64,000 nucleotides of DNA from JACKHO01 sp041398745. Its GTDB lineage: Bacteria > Planctomycetota > Planctomycetia > Planctomycetales > Planctomycetaceae. Below the pieces are notes generated by a model. It ran no database searches, had not been told where the DNA came from, and saw nothing but the letters and a program-made list of their open reading frames with translations. The stretch spans positions 372,001-436,000 of the forward strand of contig JAWKUB010000002.1 in the NCBI GenBank assembly GCA_041398745.1, in the 5' to 3' direction. Shown here piece by piece: positions 27,866-37,440 of the stretch; position 1 is the first letter of the stretch; each line of letters opens with the position of its first letter. The position numbers and the translations under genes are program-made.

Positions 27866-29251
27866 ATGGATGTCCTGTTGCACGGTTACGAGGTAAACCC
27901 ACCGACTTGGTTTTACCTCTCATCCATATTAATTCTCGCTGTCTACCTTCGATTCAATCGTTGGTGGTCGCTTCGAAATCTTGACCTGCTGCTCATTCTG
28001 GGAGCGTCGCCGGGACTTCTGTTCCTGCGCGAAACGGAGGAAGCATGGCGCAATGTGGGCTATGCGTGGCTTTTCGTATCCTCGTGCCTGTTCCTCATTC
28101 GACTACTGCTCGACCCGCTGCTTCAGCGACGTCCGTACGCTGGCCAGAACATGAACCCACAGGGTTTGGCGTTCTTGTGCCTGGCGGCGTTTGCGTTCAT
28201 CATGACTTTGGCCATAACCAAGGCACCGCCTGAGTCGACCCAGCGCACCGTGAATGAAGCGGGCAATCTCTTGACCCGAACCGCATCGGAATCGCCAGCT
28301 GGGGTGACGGAGGCGAAAGACTCGGAGGCGGAGCCCCAAGCGACAGCAGTGGAGCCTCAAGAGGCGTTGACGGCAGAAGTAACTCCGGGTCCGGCAGCTG
28401 CCGTGATTGCGGCGCCGGTTGGTTGGGTCTTTGACCATTTGGCTGCACGTATTCTGGCAATTATTGGACATGCTGCGGTCATTATTGGCCTGTGGTTCGT
28501 TGGCCGAAATTTGTTTGCCGACAGTTCCCTCGGGATGGGAATGGCTACGTTGTATTTGTTGCTGCCCTGTACAGCGTACAACGTTGGTGAATTCAATCAT
28601 GTGCTGCCCGCCGCGCTCATTGTGTGGGCATTTGTGAGTTACCGACGTCCCATTATCTCTGGGATCCTTCTCGGCTTCGCCTGCGGTACCATGTATTTCC
28701 CAGTGTTGCTCTTACCACTTTGGGCCGCGTTCTACGGCAAGAAAGGTGCGGGTCGGTTCGCGATTGCACTCGTTGCTGTGGCCGTTGTGCTGGCGGGAAG
28801 TATTGCCCTGACTTCGACCGACTCAGATTCATTCGTCAGCCGAACCTTTGGCACTGTGGACTTCGCTGTGCTGGCATTCTTCGACGGTGCACCGGAAACA
28901 GGTTTTTGGCGTGCATCCGATTTCTACTCCAGCTATCGACTCCCCATTATCGTGTCGTACTTCATCATGCTGACGACCATGACGATTCTGCCCCGGCGAA
29001 GAACAGTGGAGACTTTGTTGTGGCAATCAGCCGCCGCCATTGTAGGAGCACAACTCTGGTTGACTCAGCAGGGGGGCGTTTACTTGTTGTGGTATCTGCC
29101 ACTCATGCTCATGATTATGTTCCGGCCGCGACTCATGCAGGTCAGCTTCGCGGATGACCCTGTCCAGCTTCCGAACACAGCACGGTCGAATTCCCCCGAA
29201 GTGGGTGGGTTGACGAATTCACGCGCTGGCAGTCAGCAACTGTTCCGATAA
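27866..29251 (+). CDS. Multi-pass membrane protein of unknown function
   Basis: A 461-residue integral membrane protein with about ten to eleven hydrophobic segments. I do not recognise a family. After three N-terminal helices (~17-110) there is an acidic, Ala/Glu/Pro-rich segment (~125-180) with no predicted membrane character; then six or more helices to about residue 425, and a hydrophilic C-terminus. The helix-rich layout and short loops resemble GT39/GT87-like lipid-linked sugar transferases or DUF2029-like proteins, but no catalytic acidic loop is obvious. The start is very well supported by GGAGGGGG 11-18 bases before ATG 27866. It is likely monocistronic, with tRNA-His on the opposite strand downstream. 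Confidence 0.78.
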   Translation: MDVLLHGYEVNPPTWFYLSSILILAVYLRFNRWWSLRNLDLLLILGASPGLLFLRETEEAWRNVGYAWLFVSSCLFLIRLLLDPLLQRRPYAGQNMNPQGLAFLCLAAFAFIMTLAITKAPPESTQRTVNEAGNLLTRTASESPAGVTEAKDSEAEPQATAVEPQEALTAEVTPGPAAAVIAAPVGWVFDHLAARILAIIGHAAVIIGLWFVGRNLFADSSLGMGMATLYLLLPCTAYNVGEFNHVLPAALIVWAFVSYRRPIISGILLGFACGTMYFPVLLLPLWAAFYGKKGAGRFAIALVAVAVVLAGSIALTSTDSDSFVSRTFGTVDFAVLAFFDGAPETGFWRASDFYSSYRLPIIVSYFIMLTTMTILPRRRTVETLLWQSAAAIVGAQLWLTQQGGVYLLWYLPLMLMIMFRPRLMQVSFADDPVQLPNTARSNSPEVGGLTNSRAGSQQLFR

Positions 29252-29348
29252 ATCCAAGTCATTGGACGGAAAAGTGTTAGGTCGAAGAGTTTGGGTCGCA
29301 ATTAGGACCTGATGTAGCCCGCCCGAACAAAGCCCGGTCGACGAAAAG

Positions 29349-29423
29349 GGTGGATAACGGGATTCGAACCCGCGACCTCTGGAACCACAATCCAGCGCTC
29401 TAACCGACTGAGCTATATCCACC
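29349..29423 (-). tRNA. tRNA-His (anticodon GTG)
   Basis: Read on the minus strand, the 75 bases fold as a complete tRNA: a 7-bp acceptor stem (GTGGATA with TATCCAC), a D-loop with AGTCGGTTA, a 5-bp anticodon stem around TTGTGGT, and a T-loop TTCGAAT. The anticodon GTG reads histidine codons. The extra G at the 5' end (29423) faces C73 (29349), the G-1:C73 identity pair specific to tRNA-His. CCA is not encoded. A candidate promoter lies ~45 bases upstream at 29467-29495. Confidence 0.96.
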
Positions 29424-29466
29424 ATCCAAACACCAGCACCGGACCACCGGCAATGGCAGAAGGGCA

Positions 29467-29495
29467 AGTCTAGTTGACAAATGGGCTTTCGACAA
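29467..29495 (-). promoter_or_regulatory. Candidate promoter for tRNA-His
   Basis: On the minus strand TTGTCG (29495-29490) and TAGACT (29472-29467) are spaced by 17 bases. Position and spacing fit a sigma70-type promoter, with the tRNA starting about 44 bases downstream. The hexamers each match 4 of 6 consensus bases. Confidence 0.4.
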
Positions 29496-29646
29496 GTTTT
29501 CGCAACATCGATTTGCGACTTTCAGGGACCTCCTACGGACCCGGATGATTTGCCAACGTGGGAGAGTTTCGTCAGAATGTCTGTTGTGACAGGATGGTTT
29601 TGCAGCCTCGTTGCACTCACAGGCTGCCGAGATAGAAGGATTTTTC

Positions 29647-30768
29647 GTGGCTGATCCCCGACTGGCCCGTCTGGCAGACGTACTGCTGGATCACAGTTGT
29701 CGAATCCAATCCGGCGAAAAGCTGTTGATCGAAGCGTTTGACCTGCCCACCGAGGAACTGGTTTGCCTCCTGGTTGAAAAGGCAGCGGCCAAGGGAGCCG
29801 TTCCCCTGGTGCAATGGCGGAATAACCGAATTCTGCGGTCTCTGTACCGCAGTTCGTCTTCCGCCGGGATGCAATTGGCCGGTGAACTGGACCAATCTGT
29901 CATGGCGAAGATGAATGCCTACATTGGCATTCGTGGCACGGAGAACAGTAATGAGTTCGCCGATGTACCTGGATCGCAAATGGAGCAGGTCCAAAAGCAC
30001 ATTTGGAAACCAGTACACCTCGACATTCGCGTTCCGAAAACTAAGTGGGTTGTGCTGCGTTATCCCACGCCGTCCTTCGCGCAGGCGGCGAATATGAGTT
30101 CGGAGGCGTTCGAAGATTTCTTCTTCGATGTCTGCACTGCTGACTACGAACAAATGGCCGTGAATCAGGCCCCTCTGAAACAGCGGATGGAAGCCCTCGA
30201 CGAAGTTCGAATTGTTGGCCCAGGCACCGATTTGACGTTTCGCAAGAAGGGTATTCCCGTCGTCGCCTGTTCTGGCGCGCGGAACATTCCCGACGGCGAA
30301 GTCTTTACTGCTCCCATTCGTGACAGTGTGAATGGAGTCATCACTTACAATGCGGGATCACGCTATCAGGGCACGGTCTTTGAAGGAATTCGATTTGAAT
30401 TCTCTGACGGACGCATTACCAAGGCGGAATGTCGGGGCAAGACCGACCGGTTGAACGAAATCCTCGACTCGGACGAAGGGGCACGTTACATCGGGGAGTG
30501 GGCTATCGGATGCAATAACCGAATTCAGCACCCCATGTTGGACACGCTCTTCGACGAGAAGATTGGTGGCTCGCTCCACTTCACTCCGGGTAACGCCTAC
30601 GAAACGGCTGATAACGGAAATCGCAGCCAGGTACACTGGGATTTAGTTCTCATCCAAACGCCAGAATATGGCGGTGGCGAAATCTACTTTGACGGGGAAC
30701 TCATTCGGAAAGATGGACTGTTTCTCCCCGAAGACTTGCAACCCCTCAATGCGGGACTGACCTCCTGA
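29647..30768 (+). CDS. M29 family aminopeptidase
   Basis: A 373-residue metallo-aminopeptidase of the thermophilic-protease (AmpS/PepS) family, which releases N-terminal residues using two metal ions. Recognisable motifs: 'GTENSNEFADV' near 100, 'IPDGEVFTAP' near 215, 'GARYIGEWAIGCN' near 280, and the C-terminal 'GGSLHFTPGNAY' plus 'SQVHWDLV', which together carry the metal-binding acidic and histidine residues. The start is assigned to GTG 29647 because AGAAGGA lies just upstream at normal spacing, giving the family length; the open frame begins at 29611. It has no signal peptide and should be cytoplasmic. The gene is 56 bases before the next, unrelated, gene. Confidence 0.9.
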   Translation: MADPRLARLADVLLDHSCRIQSGEKLLIEAFDLPTEELVCLLVEKAAAKGAVPLVQWRNNRILRSLYRSSSSAGMQLAGELDQSVMAKMNAYIGIRGTENSNEFADVPGSQMEQVQKHIWKPVHLDIRVPKTKWVVLRYPTPSFAQAANMSSEAFEDFFFDVCTADYEQMAVNQAPLKQRMEALDEVRIVGPGTDLTFRKKGIPVVACSGARNIPDGEVFTAPIRDSVNGVITYNAGSRYQGTVFEGIRFEFSDGRITKAECRGKTDRLNEILDSDEGARYIGEWAIGCNNRIQHPMLDTLFDEKIGGSLHFTPGNAYETADNGNRSQVHWDLVLIQTPEYGGGEIYFDGELIRKDGLFLPEDLQPLNAGLTS

Positions 30769-30824
30769 CGTCGCGCGTAAACACTCTCCTCTACTGCCGA
30801 CGGCAACACACGACTGGAAATTCT

Positions 30825-32543
30825 ATGTTGACCAATATGACACAGCGTTTACTCATTGCAGCGGTGCTGGGAGTATTCTCCGCGACAGCATTGTTTGCTC
30901 AGGAATCAATTCCGTCAGAGCGTAGGTTGCCGCCCAATGTACTGGCATTCGCTACCTGCCCGGACGTCAATAATCTCCAAAGTCGCCTACAGGACACGGC
31001 CTACGGTGGACTGCTGAACGATCCTGAAATGCAGGAATTCCGCGATGAATTCATGCAGAAGTTCGACGAAATGTCGAAGAAGGCAGAAGAAGAAATTGGG
31101 ATGCCGCTCGGTGACGTGGCGGCTTTGCTTTCTGGCGAAGCAACGCTGGCGGTCATTCGTCCCATCGGTCAGTTGCCCGGCGTCGTTGCCATGCTCGATT
31201 GTGGCGATCACGACGATATCGTTGATCAGTTGCTCGAAAAGGTTGACGCGGGTCTCACAGAGCAAGGCGCGGAAAAAGAGGTCGAAGACATCGACGGGAC
31301 CAGTGTCACCATTTACACGCTGCCACAGGCTGATGGACAAAAGACACCCGCAACCGTGACCTATTTCTACAAGGACCATGTCTTCGTAATTGGCAGTTCC
31401 TTGTCGGTCCTGGAAACCGTGCTGGAACGCTGGGATGGAAGCGATGACAAGTGCTTTGCAAACTCCGAGTTGTATCAGGAAATGCTCAAGCAGTGCGTTC
31501 CTGACGCAGATGCAAAACCCGTCATGAAATGGTTCGTTACACCCATTGAGCTCGTCTTGGCCGGAATGTCGATGAGTCCCGAAACGCAAATGTACGCGGG
31601 AATTGGAAGTGCCTACCTGCCCACACTGGGGCTCAACAAGCTCAAAGCATTCGGCGGGGCCGTGGAATTGGCCACCGAAGAATATGATTCCGTTTCACGG
31701 ACAGTTGTGATTTCTAATCCTCCTGCTTCAGGCCTCATCAAGGTCTTTCAATTCCCAGACACCCTCACCGGTCCTCCGGCATGGGTGCCTCACGACGCGG
31801 CCCAGTACTTTGCACTGCACTGGGATGTTGGGGGTGCCTATGACGCCATCGGGTCCATCTATGACACATTCCAGGGTGCACCTGGTGCCTGGGACCAGCT
31901 CATTGACGGTATTTCCGAACAGCCAGGCGGACCTGGATTGCACATTAAGCACGACATCATCGATACGTTGACCGGCGTCGGCCAAGGTTACATGGTGATT
32001 CCGCCCGGAGCAGATATCAATTCGCCCGACTTCCAGCCACGCGGTGTTGCTGCCTTCGGTGTGACTGACAATGCCAAAGCCGAAAACCTACTGCGAAAAG
32101 TGCTGGCAGAACAGAATGATTTCGCGGAACGAAAATTCAAAGATCACACGGTGTTTGAATTCTCGGGTTCCAAAACCGCTGCGATTGCCGTTGTGAACAA
32201 CGAAATCATTGTCGCGGAAGATGTCGAGCGACTCGAGTCGGTCATCATTGGTCGAACAGGCAATCCGCTGTCCGAAACGCCACAGTACAAGAAAATGGCG
32301 GCATATCTCCCGGAGAAATTCTCAACTCTCACATGGGTCGATCCCGCGGTTCAGTGGGAAGCCGGTTATGAGAAGTTGCGCGGCGGTGCCTTTGACAACA
32401 TTTTCGATGGTTCGTTTGATCCGAGCGTGCTGCCACCGTTTGCTGTGGTGAAGAAGTACATGCGGCAAACGGCTGCATATTCCCGACCAACCGAACGCGG
32501 TTACATCACGACGAGCTTCTCACTGCGTCCTGAAAAGCAGTAG
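30825..32543 (+). CDS. Secreted protein of unknown function (DUF3352-like)
   Basis: A 572-residue exported protein with a signal peptide (~1-25, ending LFAQE). The mature sequence looks like the large planctomycete family sometimes labelled DUF3352: an opening 'LPPNVLAFATCPDVNNLQ' stretch, long helices with 'MPLGDVAALLSGEATLAVI', and then repeated alpha/beta units with 'FVIGSSLSVLETVLERW' and 'VVNNEIIVAEDVERLESVI', which resemble each other and suggest an internal duplication. Function is unknown. It follows the M29 gene after 56 bases. No membrane helix other than the signal. Confidence 0.8.
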   Translation: MLTNMTQRLLIAAVLGVFSATALFAQESIPSERRLPPNVLAFATCPDVNNLQSRLQDTAYGGLLNDPEMQEFRDEFMQKFDEMSKKAEEEIGMPLGDVAALLSGEATLAVIRPIGQLPGVVAMLDCGDHDDIVDQLLEKVDAGLTEQGAEKEVEDIDGTSVTIYTLPQADGQKTPATVTYFYKDHVFVIGSSLSVLETVLERWDGSDDKCFANSELYQEMLKQCVPDADAKPVMKWFVTPIELVLAGMSMSPETQMYAGIGSAYLPTLGLNKLKAFGGAVELATEEYDSVSRTVVISNPPASGLIKVFQFPDTLTGPPAWVPHDAAQYFALHWDVGGAYDAIGSIYDTFQGAPGAWDQLIDGISEQPGGPGLHIKHDIIDTLTGVGQGYMVIPPGADINSPDFQPRGVAAFGVTDNAKAENLLRKVLAEQNDFAERKFKDHTVFEFSGSKTAAIAVVNNEIIVAEDVERLESVIIGRTGNPLSETPQYKKMAAYLPEKFSTLTWVDPAVQWEAGYEKLRGGAFDNIFDGSFDPSVLPPFAVVKKYMRQTAAYSRPTERGYITTSFSLRPEKQ

Positions 32544-32676
32544 ACGTTTCAATGTACAAACTTCTAATTCGCGTCATTGGGCGGAGCATGTTGGCTCCGT
32601 CCAATTGGCGTGAGTTCGAATGCCGACGAACTTACTCACCACTTCTGGCTCACTGTAAGAAATCCTTTCCGACATT

Positions 32677-33408
32677 ATGACAAACTCGCCTCGCTCGGCT
32701 TTCAAACGTGTTCTGCTGAAACTCAGCGGTGAAAGTTTCTGTCGCTCCCGCGAAGGGGGCATCAGCATGTCGGAAGTGACGGCAACTGCCAAACAGCTTC
32801 GCGCGGTGGCGGAGACTGGCGTCCAGTTGGCAATTGTCTGTGGTGGTGGCAACATTCTCCGCGGCAAACAATTCTCCGAGGTGAGTCAAGCCATTCAACC
32901 GGCTACCGCTCACTACATGGGAATGCTGGCGACGGTTATCAACGCCCTCGCCCTTCAGGATGCCCTGGAGAACGAAGGTGTGCCGACTCGTGTCCAGTCG
33001 GCCATTCGCATGGAGGGAGTTGCTGAGCCTTTCATTCGTCGTCGCTGCATCCGCCATTTGGAGAAGGGACGCGTTGTCATTCTGACTGCCGGAACCGGCA
33101 GCCCGTTTGTTACGACCGACACGGCTGCCGCTCTACGTGCTCGTGAAATCGAAGCCGAAGTTGTCCTCAAGGCAACTAAAGTCGATGGCGTGTATTCTGA
33201 AGACCCGGAGAAGAATCCACACGCGGTACGCTACTCAGAAATCTCATTCGCCGACGTCATTTCGCAGCAGCTGCAGGTCATGGATGCTCAGGCGTTCCAC
33301 CATTGCCGCGAACATGGAATTCCCATCCTGATTTTCAACTTCCAGCAGGAAGGGAACATCCTTCGCGCTGTTCAGGGCGAACGAATTGGCACTCTGGTCC
33401 ACGCGTAA
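32677..33408 (+). CDS. pyrH: UMP kinase
   Basis: Phosphorylates UMP to UDP using ATP, an essential step of pyrimidine nucleotide synthesis. The 243 residues belong to the amino-acid-kinase fold: LKLSGES near residue 10, [10 protein letters not shown] near 49, a central '[18 protein letters not shown]' helix, the '[20 protein letters not shown]' acceptor loop near 130, and [10 protein letters not shown] near 168. All features of bacterial PyrH are present. In most bacteria pyrH lies between tsf and frr; here it is followed by a C15 peptidase gene and preceded by an unrelated secreted protein, so the usual cluster is broken. No Shine-Dalgarno sequence is obvious. Confidence 0.96.
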   Translation: MTNSPRSAFKRVLLKLSGESFCRSREGGISMSEVTATAKQLRAVAETGVQLAIVCGGGNILRGKQFSEVSQAIQPATAHYMGMLATVINALALQDALENEGVPTRVQSAIRMEGVAEPFIRRRCIRHLEKGRVVILTAGTGSPFVTTDTAAALRAREIEAEVVLKATKVDGVYSEDPEKNPHAVRYSEISFADVISQQLQVMDAQAFHHCREHGIPILIFNFQQEGNILRAVQGERIGTLVHA

Positions 33409-33423
33409 GCATGAGTTGGTGGT

Positions 33424-34053
33424 ATGAAGTCATCGCTTCCCCCGACGAAGGTCGACCGACTACTGATTACTGGATTCCCTCCATTTCATGGTCATCCCTT
33501 TAATCCCACCCAGAGACTTGTCGAAGCCATCCAGGATGGCACCGTCAAGGTTCCCGAAAGATTTGACGTCCTGGCACGTCTGCTGCCCGTGGAATACGTT
33601 GCGATTGAAGTCGAGTTCGATGAACTGATTCGAGAGTTTCAACCGACGCTCGTGTTGTCGTTTGGTGTTGGCCATTCTGGGGCGCTGTTGCATCTCGAAC
33701 GGTGGGGCTTCAACTGCGACGACGCCCCTGTCCCGGACAACGCGGGAGTCATCCGCGCGGGACAGGAAATTGTGGGAGGCGGACCAAATCAACTTCCGGC
33801 AACCATTGATGTCGACTCACTTCACGCACGGCTACTGGAACAGGATGTCGATGCGGTAACCAGCGACAGTGCAGGGCGATTTCTGTGCAATCACCAGTTG
33901 TACTACGGGCTCTACTCAGCTCAATTCCAGCCAGAGCCTTACCGCATGACCTTTGTGCACGTACGACCGCTCGATACCTCTCCTGAGGCACTTCCGCGGG
34001 AATTGGCTTTGCTGTACGTTGCAGTCGAAAAGTTGCTGGAATGCCTCTACTGA
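33424..34053 (+). CDS. Pyroglutamyl-peptidase I family protein (C15)
   Basis: A 209-residue cysteine peptidase that removes N-terminal pyroglutamate. The N-terminus has the family 'LITGFPPFHGHPFNPT' pattern (normally GFEPFGG). The catalytic triad can be placed: a glutamate in HLERWGFN, the cysteine in SAGRFLCNH, and the histidine in FVHVRPLD. Slight deviations from the canonical motifs suggest a divergent but probably active member. It begins 15 bases after pyrH, so both may share a transcript. Its 3' end overlaps the convergent WD40 gene by seven bases. Confidence 0.85.
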   Translation: MKSSLPPTKVDRLLITGFPPFHGHPFNPTQRLVEAIQDGTVKVPERFDVLARLLPVEYVAIEVEFDELIREFQPTLVLSFGVGHSGALLHLERWGFNCDDAPVPDNAGVIRAGQEIVGGGPNQLPATIDVDSLHARLLEQDVDAVTSDSAGRFLCNHQLYYGLYSAQFQPEPYRMTFVHVRPLDTSPEALPRELALLYVAVEKLLECLY

Positions 34054-35753
34054 GTTGCGTCTTCGGTAGTCGAGTCAGCCGAATCGGGTTGTTTTAGCTC
34101 GGCGTACAAGGCTCGCATTTTTTCTCGCACTTGTTTCACTTCGAACGGACTGTCTCGTTCGAGGTGCGGAGAGTATTTCGAAATGCGTGCTTCCACCGTC
34201 TGCGAAAACGAGGTCTTCTTGTTGGAATTCTCCGGAGAAAGGGAGAGTGATTCGAGCGTGTCCTTGGCAATAAACTGCGGAGTCCTGAGAAATGCCGTGC
34301 TCTCACGCATCCAGGATTTCAATTCTGCGGCGAAAGTCTTTTCAGATAGCTCAGCCATGGCGAGTTTCTCCAACCAGATCACCAGCAGACGTTCAATGCT
34401 CAAATTCGCGGCGGGCAGTTGGTTAAGTTTGTCCTCCAGTCGCCGGGCCATTTCACGCTTTGGTGCGGGCAACTCATCAATTCCAATTTGATGGATGAGA
34501 TGCAGCGTAAATTGATCGCCTGAGAGTGAAAGCATTCCGACTTTTTCAGCCCACTGGGGGGAGTCCACTTCGGTAAGCAGTGCTTCGTGCATTTCGAGGT
34601 AACTGGCCAGCGAGACTTGTTGTCTCACTTCGTCGGTAGACTGTCGTAATCGCAGGACTTCTTTCGTCGAAAACTTCTGTTTTTCGACATGCATCAAATG
34701 AACACCCGCATGAGATGTCGCTACGGCCAGCAGGTCCTGGTCCGGCGAGTATTTCACATCGGATACATCGGCACCCACTTCCAGCTTGAATTGCGGCAAA
34801 CCCGAATCGGTGTGGGCATAGACTGTTTGATCACCTGCTCCGGAAATCACCAGACCTCGTTCTGTGAGTGGCAATGCTGTGAATACCCAGGCTGGCGAGA
34901 CTTTGATTTCCTGCAGCAATGAATGATCAGCAAGGGACCAAATGCGGGTCGTACCGTCGTAACTGGCCGAGACGAGCCGCTCGCTTTTCTCGTCGGGGAC
35001 GACCTGCAGAACGTCTTCCCGATGCCCTTCCAGCACAGTAACTTCTGCTCCGGTTGCCAGGTTCCAAACGCGAACGGTTTGATCGCGACTGGAGGACACA
35101 ATCAAGCTGTCGTCTCGAGTGAGTGCAACGGATGTCACTTGCGCTTCATGGCCCGACAATCGACGCACTTCATCGGTTTCCAGATTCCGTACAATGACGA
35201 GTCCGTCATCCCCGCCTGTTATCAGATACTTCCCGTCTTTGGTCAATGCCAGGCCATGCACGTCATCATCGTGGTCTTCAAATGTTTGCAGTAAGTCCCA
35301 GGAGCCGACTTTCCAGGATTTGACTTTGTTGTCGCCACTGGCTGTCCAGAGTTCATTTCCGGCCGCATTGAATGCGATATCGAATATCCAGTGGTCGTGT
35401 CCGGTCCAGCGATGTTCCACTGCCGCCGTGTCGCCAATTTTCCAGATGACGATTTCCCCTTCGCCTGAGCCACTCGCCAGCAGTTTTCCGTTGGGGCTAA
35501 ATTCGACGGTTCGCACCGCCATGGCGAGTATTGGCCTCTGAGCCAGACCGGTCGCCACCGGGTCGAGTGGCTGATTTGGTACAACCGGCGGCGGACTGTC
35601 GGGAGTCACGGTGTCGACAATACTGGGCGCCTCGAATGGCAATTCAATTACTTGCTCCGTTGAACCACTGCCAGCAACAGTTTCCGGATTGGGACGGCAG
35701 CCACAAAACAAAACCGAAAGGGTAAGCATTGTCCAAGTGACGGATTGTCGCAT
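34047..35753 (-). CDS. WD40-repeat lipoprotein
   Basis: A 568-residue protein whose N-terminus (basic, hydrophobic, LFCGC) looks like a lipoprotein signal with a lipidated cysteine at 19, though the lipobox is not perfect. After a Pro/Thr/Val-rich linker, seven WD40-type beta-propeller blades occupy about 75-360 (recurring GH...D/N...WD/IW-like units such as GHDHWIFDIAF, GHEAQVTSVAL, GHREDVLQVV). The C-terminal ~200 residues are alpha-helical and charged, unlike WD40, and I do not recognise them. Propellers usually serve as protein-binding platforms, so an envelope scaffold is the best guess. ATG 35753 is chosen over 35771 because it places the signal at the N-terminus. Confidence 0.83.
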   Translation of the reverse strand: MRQSVTWTMLTLSVLFCGCRPNPETVAGSGSTEQVIELPFEAPSIVDTVTPDSPPPVVPNQPLDPVATGLAQRPILAMAVRTVEFSPNGKLLASGSGEGEIVIWKIGDTAAVEHRWTGHDHWIFDIAFNAAGNELWTASGDNKVKSWKVGSWDLLQTFEDHDDDVHGLALTKDGKYLITGGDDGLVIVRNLETDEVRRLSGHEAQVTSVALTRDDSLIVSSSRDQTVRVWNLATGAEVTVLEGHREDVLQVVPDEKSERLVSASYDGTTRIWSLADHSLLQEIKVSPAWVFTALPLTERGLVISGAGDQTVYAHTDSGLPQFKLEVGADVSDVKYSPDQDLLAVATSHAGVHLMHVEKQKFSTKEVLRLRQSTDEVRQQVSLASYLEMHEALLTEVDSPQWAEKVGMLSLSGDQFTLHLIHQIGIDELPAPKREMARRLEDKLNQLPAANLSIERLLVIWLEKLAMAELSEKTFAAELKSWMRESTAFLRTPQFIAKDTLESLSLSPENSNKKTSFSQTVEARISKYSPHLERDSPFEVKQVREKMRALYAELKQPDSADSTTEDATQ

Positions 35754-35982
35754 TCGGCTTGCCTCAGTCATCAGAATTCACAACGGTACACACAATGAGT
35801 ATATCCGAGACGCTGCGGGTACACGGCGAGACCATCCAAAAACACCACGATTTGGCATTTTGGGACGATTAAGAAGTAGCTGCGGGGGATGGAGTTTCAT
35901 AAGCGCAGCTTATCGTTACATCAATGACGGTTGACTTTCCGGCACGGCTAGCTGACATTGAACGCATGCCGAAGCGTGGCCT

Positions 35983-36012
35983 TTGACTCGACGCTTCATT
36001 TCCCTTCTTAAT
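35983..36012 (+). promoter_or_regulatory. Candidate promoter of the propeller-protein gene
   Basis: TTGACT (35983-35988) and CTTAAT (36007-36012) are spaced 18 bases and lie just before the GAGGTG ribosome site and ATG 36028. If used, the mRNA leader would be only about ten bases, short but workable. Confidence 0.45.
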
Positions 36013-36027
36013 GTGTAGAGGTGTGAC

Positions 36028-37131
36028 ATGCGAAGAATATGCGCACGTGTTCTCCCCCGATTTCTATTCGCCGCCCTGCTGGTAGTTGGTTTCACATCAA
36101 CAACGCATGCAGACCAGTACGGACTGGAAGCGGGATCGGTCAAACTTCAATCGGCGAATGTCATTGCATTCGGGCCCGATGGAATTCTGTTCGTGGGCGA
36201 CAGCAAAGCCGCTCGCGTCGTCGCCATTCAAACCGGCGACAAACCTGGCGATCCCGCCAAAGTCCAGCACAGCCTGGAAAACATCGAAGCCAAAATTGCC
36301 TCGCAGTTGGAAGTCGATAAAGCCTCTGTCCTGGACATGGCTGTGAATCCTTTGAGTGGCCACTTGTTTGTCTCCGTTGAAACTTCGAAGGGACCACAAG
36401 TCGTCATGCTCGATGGTTCCGGCGCCATTATTCCTCTACAGCTCAACAACATTCATCATGCCAATCTTGACTTGCCGAATCCTCCGCCCGATGAAGTCAC
36501 TGGCGAAGGTCGTCGTGCCCGCAATCATCGGATGAGCACCGTAACCGACCTGGCATTCGTTGATGGACAACTGCTCGTGTCCGGTATGAGTGCTGGTCCA
36601 GTTTCCGCAGTTCGGTCCTTCATGTTCCCGTTCAACGGCAAAGCAGAAGAGAGCGGCCTGGAAATCTACCACGGGGCTCATGGACAATTGGAAAGCCTGT
36701 CTCCCATTCGTACGTTTGTGCCCTTTATCATCGATGGAAAGCCGAACGTACTCGCCGGATTCGTCTGCACTCCACTCGTGAAGTTTCCCGTTTCGTCGAT
36801 TGCGGAAAACGAAAAGTTCCGGGGAACGACCATCGCCGAGCTGGGTAATCGCAACCAGCCACTCGACATGATTGCCTACGCCAAAGACGGCAAGGACTAT
36901 TTGCTGCTGGCCAACAGTGCTCGCGGCATTATGAAGATTTCCACCGAGGACATCGACAAAGCGGAAGGAATCGACGCACCTGTTCGCGGCGGCGGTGTTG
37001 CTGGCCAATCGTACGAGACCATTGAGGCATGGCAGAATGTCGTGCAGTTGGATCGACTGAACGATAAACAGGCCGTGGTGATTGTCTCTGTCGATGGTCA
37101 ATCATCTTTGAAGACGATGGACCTCCCTTAG
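36028..37131 (+). CDS. Secreted beta-propeller-like protein of unknown function
   Basis: A 367-residue exported protein with a signal peptide (~1-28, ending THADQ). The mature part opens with strands such as 'ANVIAFGPDGILFVGDS' that resemble SMP-30/NHL or YVTN-type propeller blades, then less clear repeats to the end. I do not recognise a named family, and no catalytic residues are evident. A planctomycete-specific surface or periplasmic role is a guess. GAGGTG precedes ATG 36028 at the right distance. A strong hairpin terminator follows 38 bases past the stop, so this gene is transcribed by itself. Confidence 0.75.
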   Translation: MRRICARVLPRFLFAALLVVGFTSTTHADQYGLEAGSVKLQSANVIAFGPDGILFVGDSKAARVVAIQTGDKPGDPAKVQHSLENIEAKIASQLEVDKASVLDMAVNPLSGHLFVSVETSKGPQVVMLDGSGAIIPLQLNNIHHANLDLPNPPPDEVTGEGRRARNHRMSTVTDLAFVDGQLLVSGMSAGPVSAVRSFMFPFNGKAEESGLEIYHGAHGQLESLSPIRTFVPFIIDGKPNVLAGFVCTPLVKFPVSSIAENEKFRGTTIAELGNRNQPLDMIAYAKDGKDYLLLANSARGIMKISTEDIDKAEGIDAPVRGGGVAGQSYETIEAWQNVVQLDRLNDKQAVVIVSVDGQSSLKTMDLP

Positions 37132-37440
37132 TATCGCGTCACCCTCCGACGAACTTGTTACGGCAATTCATGCCGGTCAGTCTCCGAAGCGAGATTGATC
37201 GGCATTTTTTGCATCTTGTGTTGGCTGGGGAGCCGCGTAGTCGATGGCCGATGGTTTCGGTTGATCCGAATTCAACGCGAAACCGCCACCTATTCCTGTG
37301 AAATTGGTCAACCGAGTCATCTTTGACTGCCGATGACGAAGTAGTCCGTTGTGACCTTTTGTGTCACCGGACCGCAACGCGGTGCGCGCTAGTCGGCTCG
37401 CTGCGAATTGCGTTTTTGGTGCTTCAAGGAGGAAGACCCT
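37132..37440. other. 309-base intergenic region with terminator
   Basis: Holds the intrinsic terminator at 37170-37210 and then about 230 bases upstream of the SLBB gene, which must carry that gene's promoter. A short GTGAC/GTCAC hairpin lies near 37352-37368. No gene is seen; the small minus-strand open frame 37177-37377 overlaps the terminator. Confidence 0.6.
37170..37210 (+). terminator. Intrinsic (Rho-independent) terminator
   Basis: A 15-base-pair stem (37170-37184 with 37191-37205, two G-U pairs allowed), a six-base loop CGAAGC, and a run of six T at 37205-37210. It sits 38 bases after the stop of the propeller-protein gene. This is the clearest terminator in the window. Confidence 0.88.

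Noticed and set aside
37177..37377. 66-codon minus-strand open frame
   Set aside because: Overlaps the intrinsic terminator and has no recognisable feature.
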